This document shows positions 38,465 to 46,754 of a stretch of DNA of 64,000 nt, piece after piece. The translations under genes were made by a program, and so were the position numbers. How positions within the stretch are numbered: the first letter of the stretch is position 1; each line of letters opens with the position of its first letter. The stretch spans positions 1 to 64,000 of the forward strand of contig CALWSK010000005.1 in NCBI GenBank assembly GCA_944384195.1, written 5' to 3'. The notes under the pieces were generated by a model that saw only the letters and a program-made list of their open reading frames with translations, was not told the origin of the DNA and did no database searches. The DNA comes from an uncultured Clostridia bacterium (GTDB taxonomy: Bacteria; Bacillota; Clostridia; Lachnospirales; CAG-274).

Positions 38465-39853
38465 TTAGAACTCTGCGTTTTTAGAAGTTCTAGGAAATGG
38501 TATTACATCTCTTATATTAGACATACCTGTAAGATACATAACACATCTTTCAAAACCAAGTCCAAAACCTGAATGTTTTGTTCCACCAAATTTTCTAAGC
38601 TCTAAATACCACCAGTAATCTTCTTCTTTAAGCCCAAGCTCGTTTATTCTTTGTTTTAATATATCAAGGCGTTCTTCTCTTTGACTTCCTCCTATAAGCT
38701 CACCAACACCTGGAACTAATAAGTCCATAGCAGCTACTGTCTTATTATCATCATTAAGTCTCATATAGAACGCTTTTATTTCTTTAGGATAGTTAGTTAC
38801 AAATACTGGTTTTTTAAATATTTGCTCTGTAAGGTATCTTTCATGCTCTGTTTGAAGGTCAATACCCCATTTTACTGGATATTCAAATTTAGCATCACAT
38901 TTTTCTAAAAGCTCTATAGCTTCTGTATAAGTAACTCTAGCAAAGTCATTATTTATGATATTTTCTAATCTTTCCATAAGTCCTTTGTCTACAAAGTTAT
39001 TGAAAAATTCCATTTCTTCTTTAGCATTTTCTAATACATAGTTTATAACATATTTTAATAAATCTTCTGCAAGCTTCATATCATCTTCAAGCTCTGCAAA
39101 TGCTATTTCTGGCTCTAACATCCAAAATTCTGCTGCATGTCTTCCTGTGTTAGAATTTTCTGCTCTAAATGTTGGACCAAAAGTATATACGTTTTTAAAA
39201 GCCATAGCATAAGCTTCTGCTGATAATTGCCCACTAACTGTAAGATTTGCTTCTTTACCAAAAAAGTCTTTGCTATAGTCTATCTCGCCTTCTTCTGTTT
39301 TAGGTGGATTTAATAAATCTAATGTAGTAAGCCTAAACATCTCACCAGCACCCTCACAGTCACTACCTGTTATTATAGGAGTATTTACATATACAAAGTT
39401 TCTTTCATTGAAAAACTTGTGCATTGCATAAGCTATAACAGAACGCACTCTAAAAACAGCAGAGAATGTATTAGTTCTAGGTCTTAAATGCGCTACCGTT
39501 CTTAAATATTCAAATGTATGTCTTTTCTTTTGCAATGGATAATCAGAAGGTGATATCCCCTCTATTTCTATATTACTAGCTTTTATCTCAAAAGGTTGTT
39601 TATTTTCTGGAGTTTCTATAAGCTGACCTTCTATAACTAAGCTTGCTCCAACTCCTAATTTTTCTATCTCGCTAAAATTTTTAAGCTTATCATCAAATAC
39701 TACTTGGACACTTTTAAAAAATGTACCATCATTTAGCTCAATAAATCCAAAAGTTTTAGAGCTTCTTATAGTTCTTACCCAGCCACAAACTGTTATTTTA
39801 TCTTTAGTGTATTCTTTAGTATTTTTGAAAAGTTCTCTTATCTCTGTATACAA
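38465..39853 (-). CDS. asnS: Asparaginyl-tRNA synthetase
   Basis: A 462-residue class II synthetase of normal length. An OB-fold anticodon domain is at 15-105 ([27 protein letters not shown]). Motif 2 is [21 protein letters not shown], motif 3 is [15 protein letters not shown]. These are the AsnS versions. It has its own sigma-A promoter and no T-box is visible in the short leader. Housekeeping. Confidence 0.95.
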   Translation of the reverse strand: MYTEIRELFKNTKEYTKDKITVCGWVRTIRSSKTFGFIELNDGTFFKSVQVVFDDKLKNFSEIEKLGVGASLVIEGQLIETPENKQPFEIKASNIEIEGISPSDYPLQKKRHTFEYLRTVAHLRPRTNTFSAVFRVRSVIAYAMHKFFNERNFVYVNTPIITGSDCEGAGEMFRLTTLDLLNPPKTEEGEIDYSKDFFGKEANLTVSGQLSAEAYAMAFKNVYTFGPTFRAENSNTGRHAAEFWMLEPEIAFAELEDDMKLAEDLLKYVINYVLENAKEEMEFFNNFVDKGLMERLENIINNDFARVTYTEAIELLEKCDAKFEYPVKWGIDLQTEHERYLTEQIFKKPVFVTNYPKEIKAFYMRLNDDNKTVAAMDLLVPGVGELIGGSQREERLDILKQRINELGLKEEDYWWYLELRKFGGTKHSGFGLGFERCVMYLTGMSNIRDVIPFPRTSKNAEF

Positions 39854-39885
39854 AAAATCATCTCCTTTTTTATATATTATTATAC

Positions 39886-39913
39886 ATTATACTACTTTTT
39901 ATAAATTTTGCAA
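39886..39913 (-). promoter_or_regulatory. Sigma-A promoter of asnS
   Basis: On the minus strand TTGCAA (39913-39908), 16-base spacer, TATAAT (39891-39886), about 33 bases before the ATG. Confidence 0.65.
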
Positions 39914-40004
39914 TATTTTTTTATTTTTAATAAAATTTCCCTTTTTAAAATATCTTTTTTGTGTTATACTCTATTATAGAAATATTTCTTTAGGAGGGAT
40001 AAAA

Positions 40005-40178
40005 ATGGCTAAAAAACATTACAAAGCTTTTAAAAGACAACTTGAAGTTACTTCACCAAAAGGAACATTTGTTCCAAATTCTCAAAAACCAAAAATTTTT
40101 GCTCTTGTAGCTATTCTTCTTGGGGTATTCTTCTTAAAAGGTCTTTTCCTCGGATTTTTATTTTCTAAAAAAGACTAA
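40005..40178 (+). CDS. Small membrane protein (57 aa)
   Basis: A short gene with TAGGAGGG nine bases before ATG 40005. The product has a basic head (MAKKHYKAFKRQLE) and one membrane helix near residues 33-53 (FALVAILLGVFFLKGLFLGFLF). Gene size, ribosome binding site, and a terminator right after it support translation. I do not recognise the family. The longer open frame upstream of this ATG is not coding. Confidence 0.65.
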   Translation: MAKKHYKAFKRQLEVTSPKGTFVPNSQKPKIFALVAILLGVFFLKGLFLGFLFSKKD

Positions 40179-40186
40179 CTATACTC

Positions 40187-40215
40187 ATAGCTAGTACTTA
40201 TAAAGTGCTAGCTAT
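40187..40215. terminator. Bidirectional terminator
   Basis: A 13-bp hairpin with one G-T pair, ATAGCTAG on the left and CTAGCTAT on the right, between the 57-residue gene and nrdR. It overlaps the nrdR stop at 40212-40214. Confidence 0.8.
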
Positions 40216-40679
40216 AAATTTGTTTCTTTCCCTTTACATACTTTTTTTATTTCATTCATAAATGATTCTACATCTGCAAATTCTTTATATACAGATGCAA
40301 ATCTTACATAAGATATGTCATCTAAATCTTTTATTTTTTCCATAACAAGCTCACCTATATATCTACTGTCTACTTCCTTTTTACCACTTGTATACACCTT
40401 GTTTTCCACTTCTTTTACAAGCTGTTCTATTTTATCAGCAGATACTGGTCTTTTATTGCAAGCTAACATTATACCTTTTAAAAGCTTATTTCTATCAAAA
40501 GGTTCTCTTTTAAAGTCTCTTTTTACAACAGATATAGGTATAACATCTAGCTTTTCATATGTAGTAAATCTTTCATTGCAATTTTCACATAATCTTCTTC
40601 TTTTTATAACCGTATTTTCTTCCATGCTTCTTGTATCTATAACTTTTGTATCTTCATTATTACAAAAAGGACATTTCAT
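40212..40679 (-). CDS. nrdR: Transcriptional repressor NrdR
   Basis: A 155-residue regulator of ribonucleotide reductase genes. The zinc ribbon uses Cys3, Cys6, Cys31 and Cys34 (MKCPFC, LCENC), followed by the ATP-cone domain (VVKRDFKREPFDRNKL, VRFASVYKEFADVESF). Length is typical. AAGGAGAT precedes ATG 40679. No clear NrdR box is seen nearby. Nrd genes are not in this window. Confidence 0.95.
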   Translation of the reverse strand: MKCPFCNNEDTKVIDTRSMEENTVIKRRRLCENCNERFTTYEKLDVIPISVVKRDFKREPFDRNKLLKGIMLACNKRPVSADKIEQLVKEVENKVYTSGKKEVDSRYIGELVMEKIKDLDDISYVRFASVYKEFADVESFMNEIKKVCKGKETNL

Positions 40680-40948
40680 CTTGTATATCTCCTTAAAATT
40701 TATTTTTATAATTATATCATATTTTTTCCAAAAAAAAAATAATTTAAAAAATTTTTATATATTATATGTATTTCCCATTATTTTCCACTACTTTAAGTAG
40801 TATTTATTTTATATATTTTATCTAAAATTTTTTATATTTATATTATTTTTTTATCAAATTTATTAAATATATAAATAGTATTGTAAATTTTGAATAAATA
40901 TTATATATTTCTGTCGATTTTTTTCTTAATTTATAATTATTTTTTGTA
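40680..40948. other. AT-rich intergenic stretch with a palindrome
   Basis: About 270 bases between divergent nrdR and the 86-residue gene. It has an inverted repeat ACTACTT/AAGTAGT at 40787-40801 that could be an operator, and CTGTCGAT at 40911-40918, reminiscent of both Spo0A boxes and sigma-D -10 sites but matching neither well. No ORF with a ribosome binding site. Confidence 0.4.
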
Positions 40949-40977
40949 TTGAACTATCCTTTTTTCTAAATTATAAT
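40949..40977 (+). promoter_or_regulatory. Sigma-A promoter
   Basis: TTGAAC (40949-40954), a 17-base spacer and TATAAT (40972-40977), 38 bases before the ATG of the 86-residue gene. Confidence 0.7.
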
Positions 40978-41014
40978 GTATATAAAATATTAATTCTTAG
41001 AAAGGTGATACTAT

Positions 41015-41275
41015 ATGCTACAAAACTCTACAACAATCAATATAAAAGATGAAAACGATACAGATTTAGATGTTACTTATACCTTATTTAAAACTGAAAA
41101 TTTATATTATAGTTATAAAATATTGTTACATGATAAAAATACTAACGAAGATACATATCAAATATATGAAAATTTTACAGATAATGAAGATATAGCAAAG
41201 CATACATATAATCTGCTAATAAAAAATGAAGTCTTACCAGCTCATCTTATAAATATTTTAGATGAAATAAATTAG
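41015..41275 (+). CDS. Small conserved-looking protein, possibly DUF6514-like
   Basis: An 86-residue acidic protein with alternating beta and helix pattern (YTLFKTENLYYSYKILL, NLLIKNEVLPAHLINIL). It resembles the small DUF6514 proteins of Clostridia, but this is from memory of the pattern only. It has AAAGGTGAT before ATG 41015 and a consensus promoter. It lies 78 bases before the PBP gene and may be transcribed with it. Function unknown. Confidence 0.55.
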   Translation: MLQNSTTINIKDENDTDLDVTYTLFKTENLYYSYKILLHDKNTNEDTYQIYENFTDNEDIAKHTYNLLIKNEVLPAHLINILDEIN

Positions 41276-41353
41276 CTTATAAATAACTTTACCTATCATA
41301 CTTGTCTTTAATCCATAATATATATTATATAAGTTTTTAAGAAAGGACTTGTT

Positions 41354-43300
41354 ATGGAAAATATAAATATAAAGACAAAGAGAAAAATTTTATTTTATAT
41401 TATTTTCTTTTTATTAGCTTTTCTCTTTTTGACAGGTAGAGTTTTTTTTATACAAACATTTAAAGCAAAAGAATATCAAGAAATGGCCTACAATCAACAA
41501 ACAAGAGATAGGTTAATAGCTCCAAAACGTGGAGAAATTTTAGATAGAAATGGTGATATAATAGCTACTAACGAAAGCGTATATTCTATAAGTGTTATAA
41601 ATTCTCAAATTAAAGATGCAGAAAAAGTAGCAAAAACATTATCTGAGAATCTAGAGCTAGACTATGAAACTGTATTAAAAAAAGTTAATAAAAAAGTTGC
41701 TCTTGAAAGAATAAAAACTAAAGTAGATAAAGAAACTGCTGATAAAATAAGAAATCTAAATCTTGACGGTGTTATGATAGATGAGGATATAAAAAGAAAC
41801 TATCCAAATAATAGTATGGCATCACAAGTTATAGGTTTTGTAGGAAAAGATAATCAAGGTATAATAGGACTAGAGGCCAAATATGACGAATATTTAAAAG
41901 GTTCTAAAGGAAAAATTCTTACAGAAACAGACGCTAGAGGCGTCGAAATAAAAAATAGTAAACAAGATAGAATATCTCCTCAAAATGGTTATAATCTTGT
42001 AACTTCTATAGATATAACACTACAAAAATATGCCGAACAAACATTAGAAAAAGCTATTGAAGCAAAAGGAGCAAAACGTGGTGCTATAATCCTTATGAAC
42101 CCTCAAAATGGAGAAATATACGCTATGGCAAATAAACCAGATTTTGACCTTAATAAACCTTTTACGATAAATGATCCTACATTAGAGGCAAACTGGGATA
42201 ATTTATCTAGCAAAGAACAAAATGATGCATTAAATAAAATGTGGAGAAACTTTAGTATAAATGATACATACGAACCAGGTTCTACATTTAAAGTTATGAC
42301 ATCTGCTATGGGGCTTGAAGAAGGGATAATAACTCCAGATACACATTTTAACTGTAGCGGAGGGACTACTGTAGCTGGAAGATATATAAAATGTTGGCGC
42401 TCTCCTAGAAGTCACGGCAGCCAAACTTTTACACAAGGGGTACAAAATTCTTGCAATCCAGTTTTTATGGAAATAGGCGAAAAACTAGGTGTTGAAAAAT
42501 TTTATTCTTATATGGAAAAATTTGGTTTTAAAGAAAAAACAGGAGTAGATTTACCAGGAGAAGCTACTGGTATTATGCATAAAGAAAAAAATGTAGGTCC
42601 AGTAGAGCTTGCTACAATGAGCTTTGGACAGTCTTTTCAGATAACTCCCCTACAACTTTTAAGAGCTATATCTTCTGTTATAAACGGCGGTTATCTCATT
42701 ACTCCTCATTTTGGTACTCAAATTATAGATGAAAATAATAATATTATAGAAACGCTAAAATATGATGATAAAAAACAAATATTATCAGAAAAAACTTCAG
42801 AACAAATGAAAAAAATACTAGAAACTGTTGTATCTGAAGGCACTGGTAATAAAACTTATATACCTGGCTTTAGAATTGGAGGTAAAACTGCTACTAGTGA
42901 AAAACTACCAAGAAGAAGCGGAAAATATATTGCTTCTTTTTGTTCTTTTGCTCCTGCAGAAAATCCTAAAGTTATAGCTCTTGTTCTTATAGATGAACCT
43001 CAAGGAGTATACTATGGCGGACAAGTAGCTGGTCCTATTATGAAAGAGCTTATGGAAAATGTTCTTCCTTATCTTGGAATAAAACCAGAATATAACGAAA
43101 AAGAACTAGCAATGGAAGAAACAAGAGAAATAATAACACCAAATCTTATAAATATACCTATAGATGAAGCAAAAAAATTATTAGAAGAAGAAAAAATAAA
43201 CTATGAAGTAGAAGGAAGTGGAAATATAGTAAGAACACAATTTCCACCTAGTCAAGAAATTATAAACTATAATAGTAAAATTATCCTTTATACAAATTAA
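41354..43300 (+). CDS. Class B penicillin-binding protein, SpoVD-like
   Basis: A 648-residue transpeptidase. Membrane anchor is about 12-30. The dimerisation region follows (RGEILDRNGD). The transpeptidase domain has SxxK at Ser310-Lys313 (EPGSTFKV), SxN as SCN at 366-368, and the third motif reads KTA at 511-513 rather than KTG. A single PASTA domain forms the C-terminus (585-648). This layout fits SpoVD, which acts in cortex synthesis, or the vegetative FtsI. It stands outside the mra/mur cluster, so SpoVD-like is a guess. Start ATG 41354 is preceded by AAAGGAC. Confidence 0.85.
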   Translation: MENINIKTKRKILFYIIFFLLAFLFLTGRVFFIQTFKAKEYQEMAYNQQTRDRLIAPKRGEILDRNGDIIATNESVYSISVINSQIKDAEKVAKTLSENLELDYETVLKKVNKKVALERIKTKVDKETADKIRNLNLDGVMIDEDIKRNYPNNSMASQVIGFVGKDNQGIIGLEAKYDEYLKGSKGKILTETDARGVEIKNSKQDRISPQNGYNLVTSIDITLQKYAEQTLEKAIEAKGAKRGAIILMNPQNGEIYAMANKPDFDLNKPFTINDPTLEANWDNLSSKEQNDALNKMWRNFSINDTYEPGSTFKVMTSAMGLEEGIITPDTHFNCSGGTTVAGRYIKCWRSPRSHGSQTFTQGVQNSCNPVFMEIGEKLGVEKFYSYMEKFGFKEKTGVDLPGEATGIMHKEKNVGPVELATMSFGQSFQITPLQLLRAISSVINGGYLITPHFGTQIIDENNNIIETLKYDDKKQILSEKTSEQMKKILETVVSEGTGNKTYIPGFRIGGKTATSEKLPRRSGKYIASFCSFAPAENPKVIALVLIDEPQGVYYGGQVAGPIMKELMENVLPYLGIKPEYNEKELAMEETREIITPNLINIPIDEAKKLLEEEKINYEVEGSGNIVRTQFPPSQEIINYNSKIILYTN

Positions 43301-43309
43301 ATAATTGAC

Positions 43310-43342
43310 AAAAAGGACAAATCTTTAAGTTTTGTCCTTTTT
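43310..43342. terminator. Bidirectional terminator
   Basis: A 12-bp stem, AAAAAGGACAAA / TTTGTCCTTTTT, between the convergent PBP and Abi_2 genes. Confidence 0.9.
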
Positions 43343-43360
43343 AGTAAACATATAAAAATA

Positions 43361-44239
43361 TTAACTTCTTAATATATCTTCCCAATTTTCAGGAAATCCT
43401 AATAAACTTATATTTATATCTTCTTTATATTGTTCAAATAAAGCTTGTATATTAGTAATTATATGATTCCATTCTTTTTTATCTAAAATTAAAAACTTCA
43501 TAATATGAACAACATCAAAAATTCTATTGGTTACCATATAATTATCATTATGATTTTTCTTACATTTTACTGGAGTTTTTTGAAATTTTACATTATATAT
43601 TCTCATATAATGAGCCACCATATTTCTTATATACAATATGTTTTCTATCCAACTTTCTAATTGCCTATCTCCAGTATTATATTCCTTAGCAAGTTGCTTT
43701 CTTATGGACATTTTATTATCATTATGTATTAAAAGATTAGGATTATTATTTTCCGCTATATTTATATAAAAATTATATATCATACCCATAGTAAAAAGAT
43801 TAATTCCTAATAAAATATTAACTACATCTTCATTTTTATCTTTTTGAATAAGACTTAAATTTTTACTTTTTAAGTATTCAAACTTTGAAATAAAAATTTT
43901 TAGTTCTTTTTTATCCTTAAAATTATTAGCATCTAAATAACCATATAATCCTATTTTGTTAGCAGATATATATGCTAATTTAGTCTTAAGAGATATCTCT
44001 ATAAGCTCTATAGTTTGAGCTAATATATTTCTAAATTTTTTATCAAAAAGATATATAGTATAAACTTCTTCAAAATAAATCTTTCTTTTGTAATCGCTAT
44101 TTTTAAATTGATATACATATCCCATAAATAAATAGTAATTAAAATTAGATAAAATTTCTATAGCCTCTTGTTCATCATCTATAATAATACCTTTATTTTT
44201 AATAAAATTTAATTGTTGATGATAACTTAATGATTCCAT
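43361..44239 (-). CDS. Abi_2 family abortive infection protein (AbiD/F-type HEPN)
   Basis: A 292-residue cytoplasmic protein of the Abi_2 family. The N-terminus SYHQQLNFIKNKGIII with later NFNYYLFMGY is typical. A conserved helix (LIEISLKTKLAYI, about 79-91) and the HEPN nuclease motif RNMVAH at 205-210 (RxxxxH) are present. HEPN proteins of this type are RNases used in phage defence. It is preceded, on the same strand, by a promoter and a short structured RNA with a T9 tract that ends just before the ribosome binding site (GAGGTGA). It is not in a visible island; its neighbours are housekeeping and sugar genes. Base composition matches the surroundings. Confidence 0.85.
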   Translation of the reverse strand: MESLSYHQQLNFIKNKGIIIDDEQEAIEILSNFNYYLFMGYVYQFKNSDYKRKIYFEEVYTIYLFDKKFRNILAQTIELIEISLKTKLAYISANKIGLYGYLDANNFKDKKELKIFISKFEYLKSKNLSLIQKDKNEDVVNILLGINLFTMGMIYNFYINIAENNNPNLLIHNDNKMSIRKQLAKEYNTGDRQLESWIENILYIRNMVAHYMRIYNVKFQKTPVKCKKNHNDNYMVTNRIFDVVHIMKFLILDKKEWNHIITNIQALFEQYKEDINISLLGFPENWEDILRS

Positions 44240-44249
44240 AATTCACCTC

Positions 44250-44309
44250 AAAAAAAAACAACCCCGTCATGGTACGCATAAAACAGAGGCGCGACAAGGT
44301 CTATCTCAT
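44250..44309 (-). ncRNA. AbiF-type small structured RNA
   Basis: Between a promoter and the Abi_2 gene, transcribed on the minus strand. An 8-bp stem pairs ACCTTGTC (44300-44293) with GACGGGGT (44268-44261), including two G-U pairs. An inner GCGC/GCGT helix (44292-44289 with 44277-44274) closes a U-rich loop. A run of nine Ts (44258-44250) follows, like a terminator. This GC-rich block stands out in AT-rich surroundings. To my knowledge a conserved AbiF RNA motif occurs directly upstream of Abi_2 genes in Firmicutes; the CGCGCCUCU and GACGGGGU pieces fit what I recall. The 5' end is estimated. Confidence 0.7.
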
Positions 44310-44315
44310 ATTATT

Positions 44316-44344
44316 ATATTATCATAACAATAAAAAAATGTCAA
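44316..44344 (-). promoter_or_regulatory. Promoter of the AbiF-type RNA
   Basis: On the minus strand TTGACA (44344-44339), a 17-base spacer and TAATAT (44321-44316); an overlapping TATAAT sits at 44318-44313. It lies only 5 bases past the stop codon of scrK, so the module has its own promoter immediately after the sucrose operon. Confidence 0.7.
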
Positions 44345-44348
44345 ATAA

Positions 44349-45302
44349 TTAGTTTATAAGTTTATTTATTTCTTCCAGTTTAGGCATAGATTTTATAGCA
44401 CCTTTTTTTGTTGTAATAAGAGCTGCTGCTCCATTAGATATTTTTAACATTTGTTCTAGCTTATCTTTATCTAGTTCGTTTAAACCATTATCAAGAACAA
44501 AATTTATAACACTAGCCATAAAAGTATCTCCAGCACCTGTTGTTTCTATAGTATTTTTCATTATAAAAGGCTTTCCAAAAATAATTTCATCTTTATAAAA
44601 AGCATAGCTTCCTTCTTTACCCATAGTAGCAACAATAAGTGGTATGTTATAATTTCTTTTTATAATTTCTACACCTTTTATTATATCCTTTTCGCCAGTA
44701 AAAAACTCTATTTCTTCATCTGATATTTTTAATATATCACAATAATTAAGACCAAAACTTATTTTTTCTTTAGCCTCTTCTAAGCTATTCCAAAGAGGTT
44801 TTCTAAGATTTGGGTCAAAACTAATTATTTTATTATTCTCTTTTGCAAAATCCAAGGCTTTTTTAGTAGCATTAAAACATATTTCATTCGTCATAGATAA
44901 AGTTCCAAAATGAAAACACTTTGCATCTTGTATAAGGCTTAAATTTACTTCACTTTCATTTAACATACAATCGGCACTATTTTTTCTATAAAACGAAAAA
45001 TCTCTATCACCATCTGCTAAAGTATGTACAAAAGCAAGTGTAGTATTAAAAACTTTGTCTAAAATAAGCCCCTCCGTGTTTATACCTATTTCTTCTATTG
45101 TAGCTTTTAATAATTTGCCAAATTGGTCATCTCCAACTTTTCCTATAAAAGCTGTCCTTTTACTATAATTAGCTAACATAGCAAGAACATTACAAGGAGC
45201 ACCTCCAGGGTTTGCTTCAAATATTTTATTTTTATTACCACTTAGTCCATTTTCTGTAAAATCTATAAGAAGTTCACCAAGAGCAACAACATCAAATTTC
45301 AT
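44349..45302 (-). CDS. scrK: Fructokinase (PfkB family)
   Basis: A 317-residue ribokinase-type sugar kinase that phosphorylates fructose released from sucrose. The N-terminal glycine motif is GGAPCNVLAMLA, and the catalytic motif is TTGAGDTFMAS near the C-terminus, with the base Asp. Arg and Asn substrate residues include FDPNLR. It ends the scr operon, 4 bases after scrB. GGAGGTAG precedes ATG 45302. Confidence 0.9.
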   Translation of the reverse strand: MKFDVVALGELLIDFTENGLSGNKNKIFEANPGGAPCNVLAMLANYSKRTAFIGKVGDDQFGKLLKATIEEIGINTEGLILDKVFNTTLAFVHTLADGDRDFSFYRKNSADCMLNESEVNLSLIQDAKCFHFGTLSMTNEICFNATKKALDFAKENNKIISFDPNLRKPLWNSLEEAKEKISFGLNYCDILKISDEEIEFFTGEKDIIKGVEIIKRNYNIPLIVATMGKEGSYAFYKDEIIFGKPFIMKNTIETTGAGDTFMASVINFVLDNGLNELDKDKLEQMLKISNGAAALITTKKGAIKSMPKLEEINKLIN

Positions 45303-45306
45303 AAAA

Positions 45307-46743
45307 CTACCTCCATTCTATATTATAACCATCTAAATAATAAAATAATATATTACCTTTATTTTCACTTAAAAACTTTACTTGTTGTTTTAAATCTATA
45401 CTATATACTCTAGTAGTCATAGTATACTCGCCATCATTTATAAATATTTCTAAACTAGAAGTATCACTAAATATAGTAATATCTTTTACATATTTAATAT
45501 CTATATATCTTTTATCTCTTCCATAACCACTTTTCCCAAGGCTTAAAGTAAGTAAATTATTTTTATAAATTAGAAATACATCATCTCTTATTTGTAGATT
45601 AAATTCTTGATTATATAAAAACTCTATATTCATTTCAAAACAAATATCTTCTATTTTTATATTTTTAAACTTATTTATAGAGCATTTTATTTCATCTTTT
45701 CTTAAACTTTTAAGCTCATCTAATGGTTTTTGATAAAGTCTTCCATCTTTTTCTATAAGTTGTCTTGGCATAGTAAGGCTATGTTGCCAGTTATATTTAG
45801 TTGTGGGATTTGTATAATCTGCATCTGGTATACCCATCCAAGCATATAATATCCTCCTACCTTTTTCATCTTGAAAAGTTTGAGTAGCATAAAAATCAAA
45901 CCCTTTATCAAATTCTACAAAATCGCCTAAATTATATTCATTTTTTATAAAGTCATAATCAATTTTAAAATATCCATTTTGATATATATTTTGATATTTA
46001 TCTCCTTGTTGTTCTACCCCTTGTGGACAACATAATAAAAATAAATTATTATTAATTTTAAATATATCTGGACATTCCCACATATAACCAAAATCATAAT
46101 CTGTATATATAGTATTGTAATACTTAAAATTTTCTAGGTCAATACTCTTATATAAAATAATACATCCTCTATTTTCTTTATCTCTAGCTCCAAGACTCAT
46201 ATAATAAATATCATCTTCAAAATATATTTTAGGATCTCTAACATGTTTTGTCATATTTTTAGGAAAATCATTATTAGTCATAATAAGTTTTTTATTAGTT
46301 TTAAAAATTCCATCTTTACTACTTATATGAATTATATTTTGTTCTCTTCCTTCATTTATATAATCATATTGTTTATCTTTAAGTTTTACATTTCCAGTAT
46401 AAAAATAGTTAATATTATTATCTTTTACAAAAGCACTCCCACTATATACACCATCTCTATCGAAATCTATATCTGGAAATAAAAAAGGCTCTTCCTCCTT
46501 AAAATTAATCATATCTTTTGTTGTATAATGTCCCCAAAGCTTTATATCCCAACTACTACTAAATGGAGAAAACTGAAAATATATATGATAAGTTCCATCT
46601 TTTTGACAAAGCCCATTAGGATCATTTAGCCACCCAGTAGGTGGCATAAGATGATATCTTAATCTATTATTATCTTTTCTAACATTATCTCGCATATACG
46701 AATATGCATTATAATTTTGCTTGTAATACTCATAGTCAAACAT
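45307..46743 (-). CDS. scrB: Sucrose-6-phosphate hydrolase (GH32)
   Basis: A 478-residue GH32 enzyme. The nucleophile is Asp41 in WLNDPNG (38-44), the transition state stabiliser Asp170 is in RDP, and the acid/base is Glu223 in WECPD. A C-terminal beta-sandwich follows (about 360-478). It cleaves sucrose-6-phosphate made by the PTS permease ScrA. Start ATG 46743 is preceded by AAAGGGGAC. Transcribed with scrA upstream and scrK downstream. Confidence 0.92.
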   Translation of the reverse strand: MFDYEYYKQNYNAYSYMRDNVRKDNNRLRYHLMPPTGWLNDPNGLCQKDGTYHIYFQFSPFSSSWDIKLWGHYTTKDMINFKEEEPFLFPDIDFDRDGVYSGSAFVKDNNINYFYTGNVKLKDKQYDYINEGREQNIIHISSKDGIFKTNKKLIMTNNDFPKNMTKHVRDPKIYFEDDIYYMSLGARDKENRGCIILYKSIDLENFKYYNTIYTDYDFGYMWECPDIFKINNNLFLLCCPQGVEQQGDKYQNIYQNGYFKIDYDFIKNEYNLGDFVEFDKGFDFYATQTFQDEKGRRILYAWMGIPDADYTNPTTKYNWQHSLTMPRQLIEKDGRLYQKPLDELKSLRKDEIKCSINKFKNIKIEDICFEMNIEFLYNQEFNLQIRDDVFLIYKNNLLTLSLGKSGYGRDKRYIDIKYVKDITIFSDTSSLEIFINDGEYTMTTRVYSIDLKQQVKFLSENKGNILFYYLDGYNIEWR

Positions 46744-46754
46744 ATTTGTCCCCT

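Noticed and set aside
40911..40918. CTGTCGAT as a Spo0A box or sigma-D -10
   Set aside because: It lacks the last A of TGTCGAA, and TAAA is 14 bases upstream with GTCGATTT at -10; too weak to call.
41354..43300. The PBP gene as part of a dcw (mra/mur) cluster
   Set aside because: Neighbours are unrelated; there is no mraW, mraY or ftsL here.
44250..44309. The Abi-linked RNA as a ligand riboswitch or T-box
   Set aside because: Too short, no specifier or known aptamer motif, and its position matches AbiF-type RNAs.
43361..44344. A mobile island carrying the Abi gene
   Set aside because: No integrase, repeats, tRNA target or base-composition shift is seen around it.
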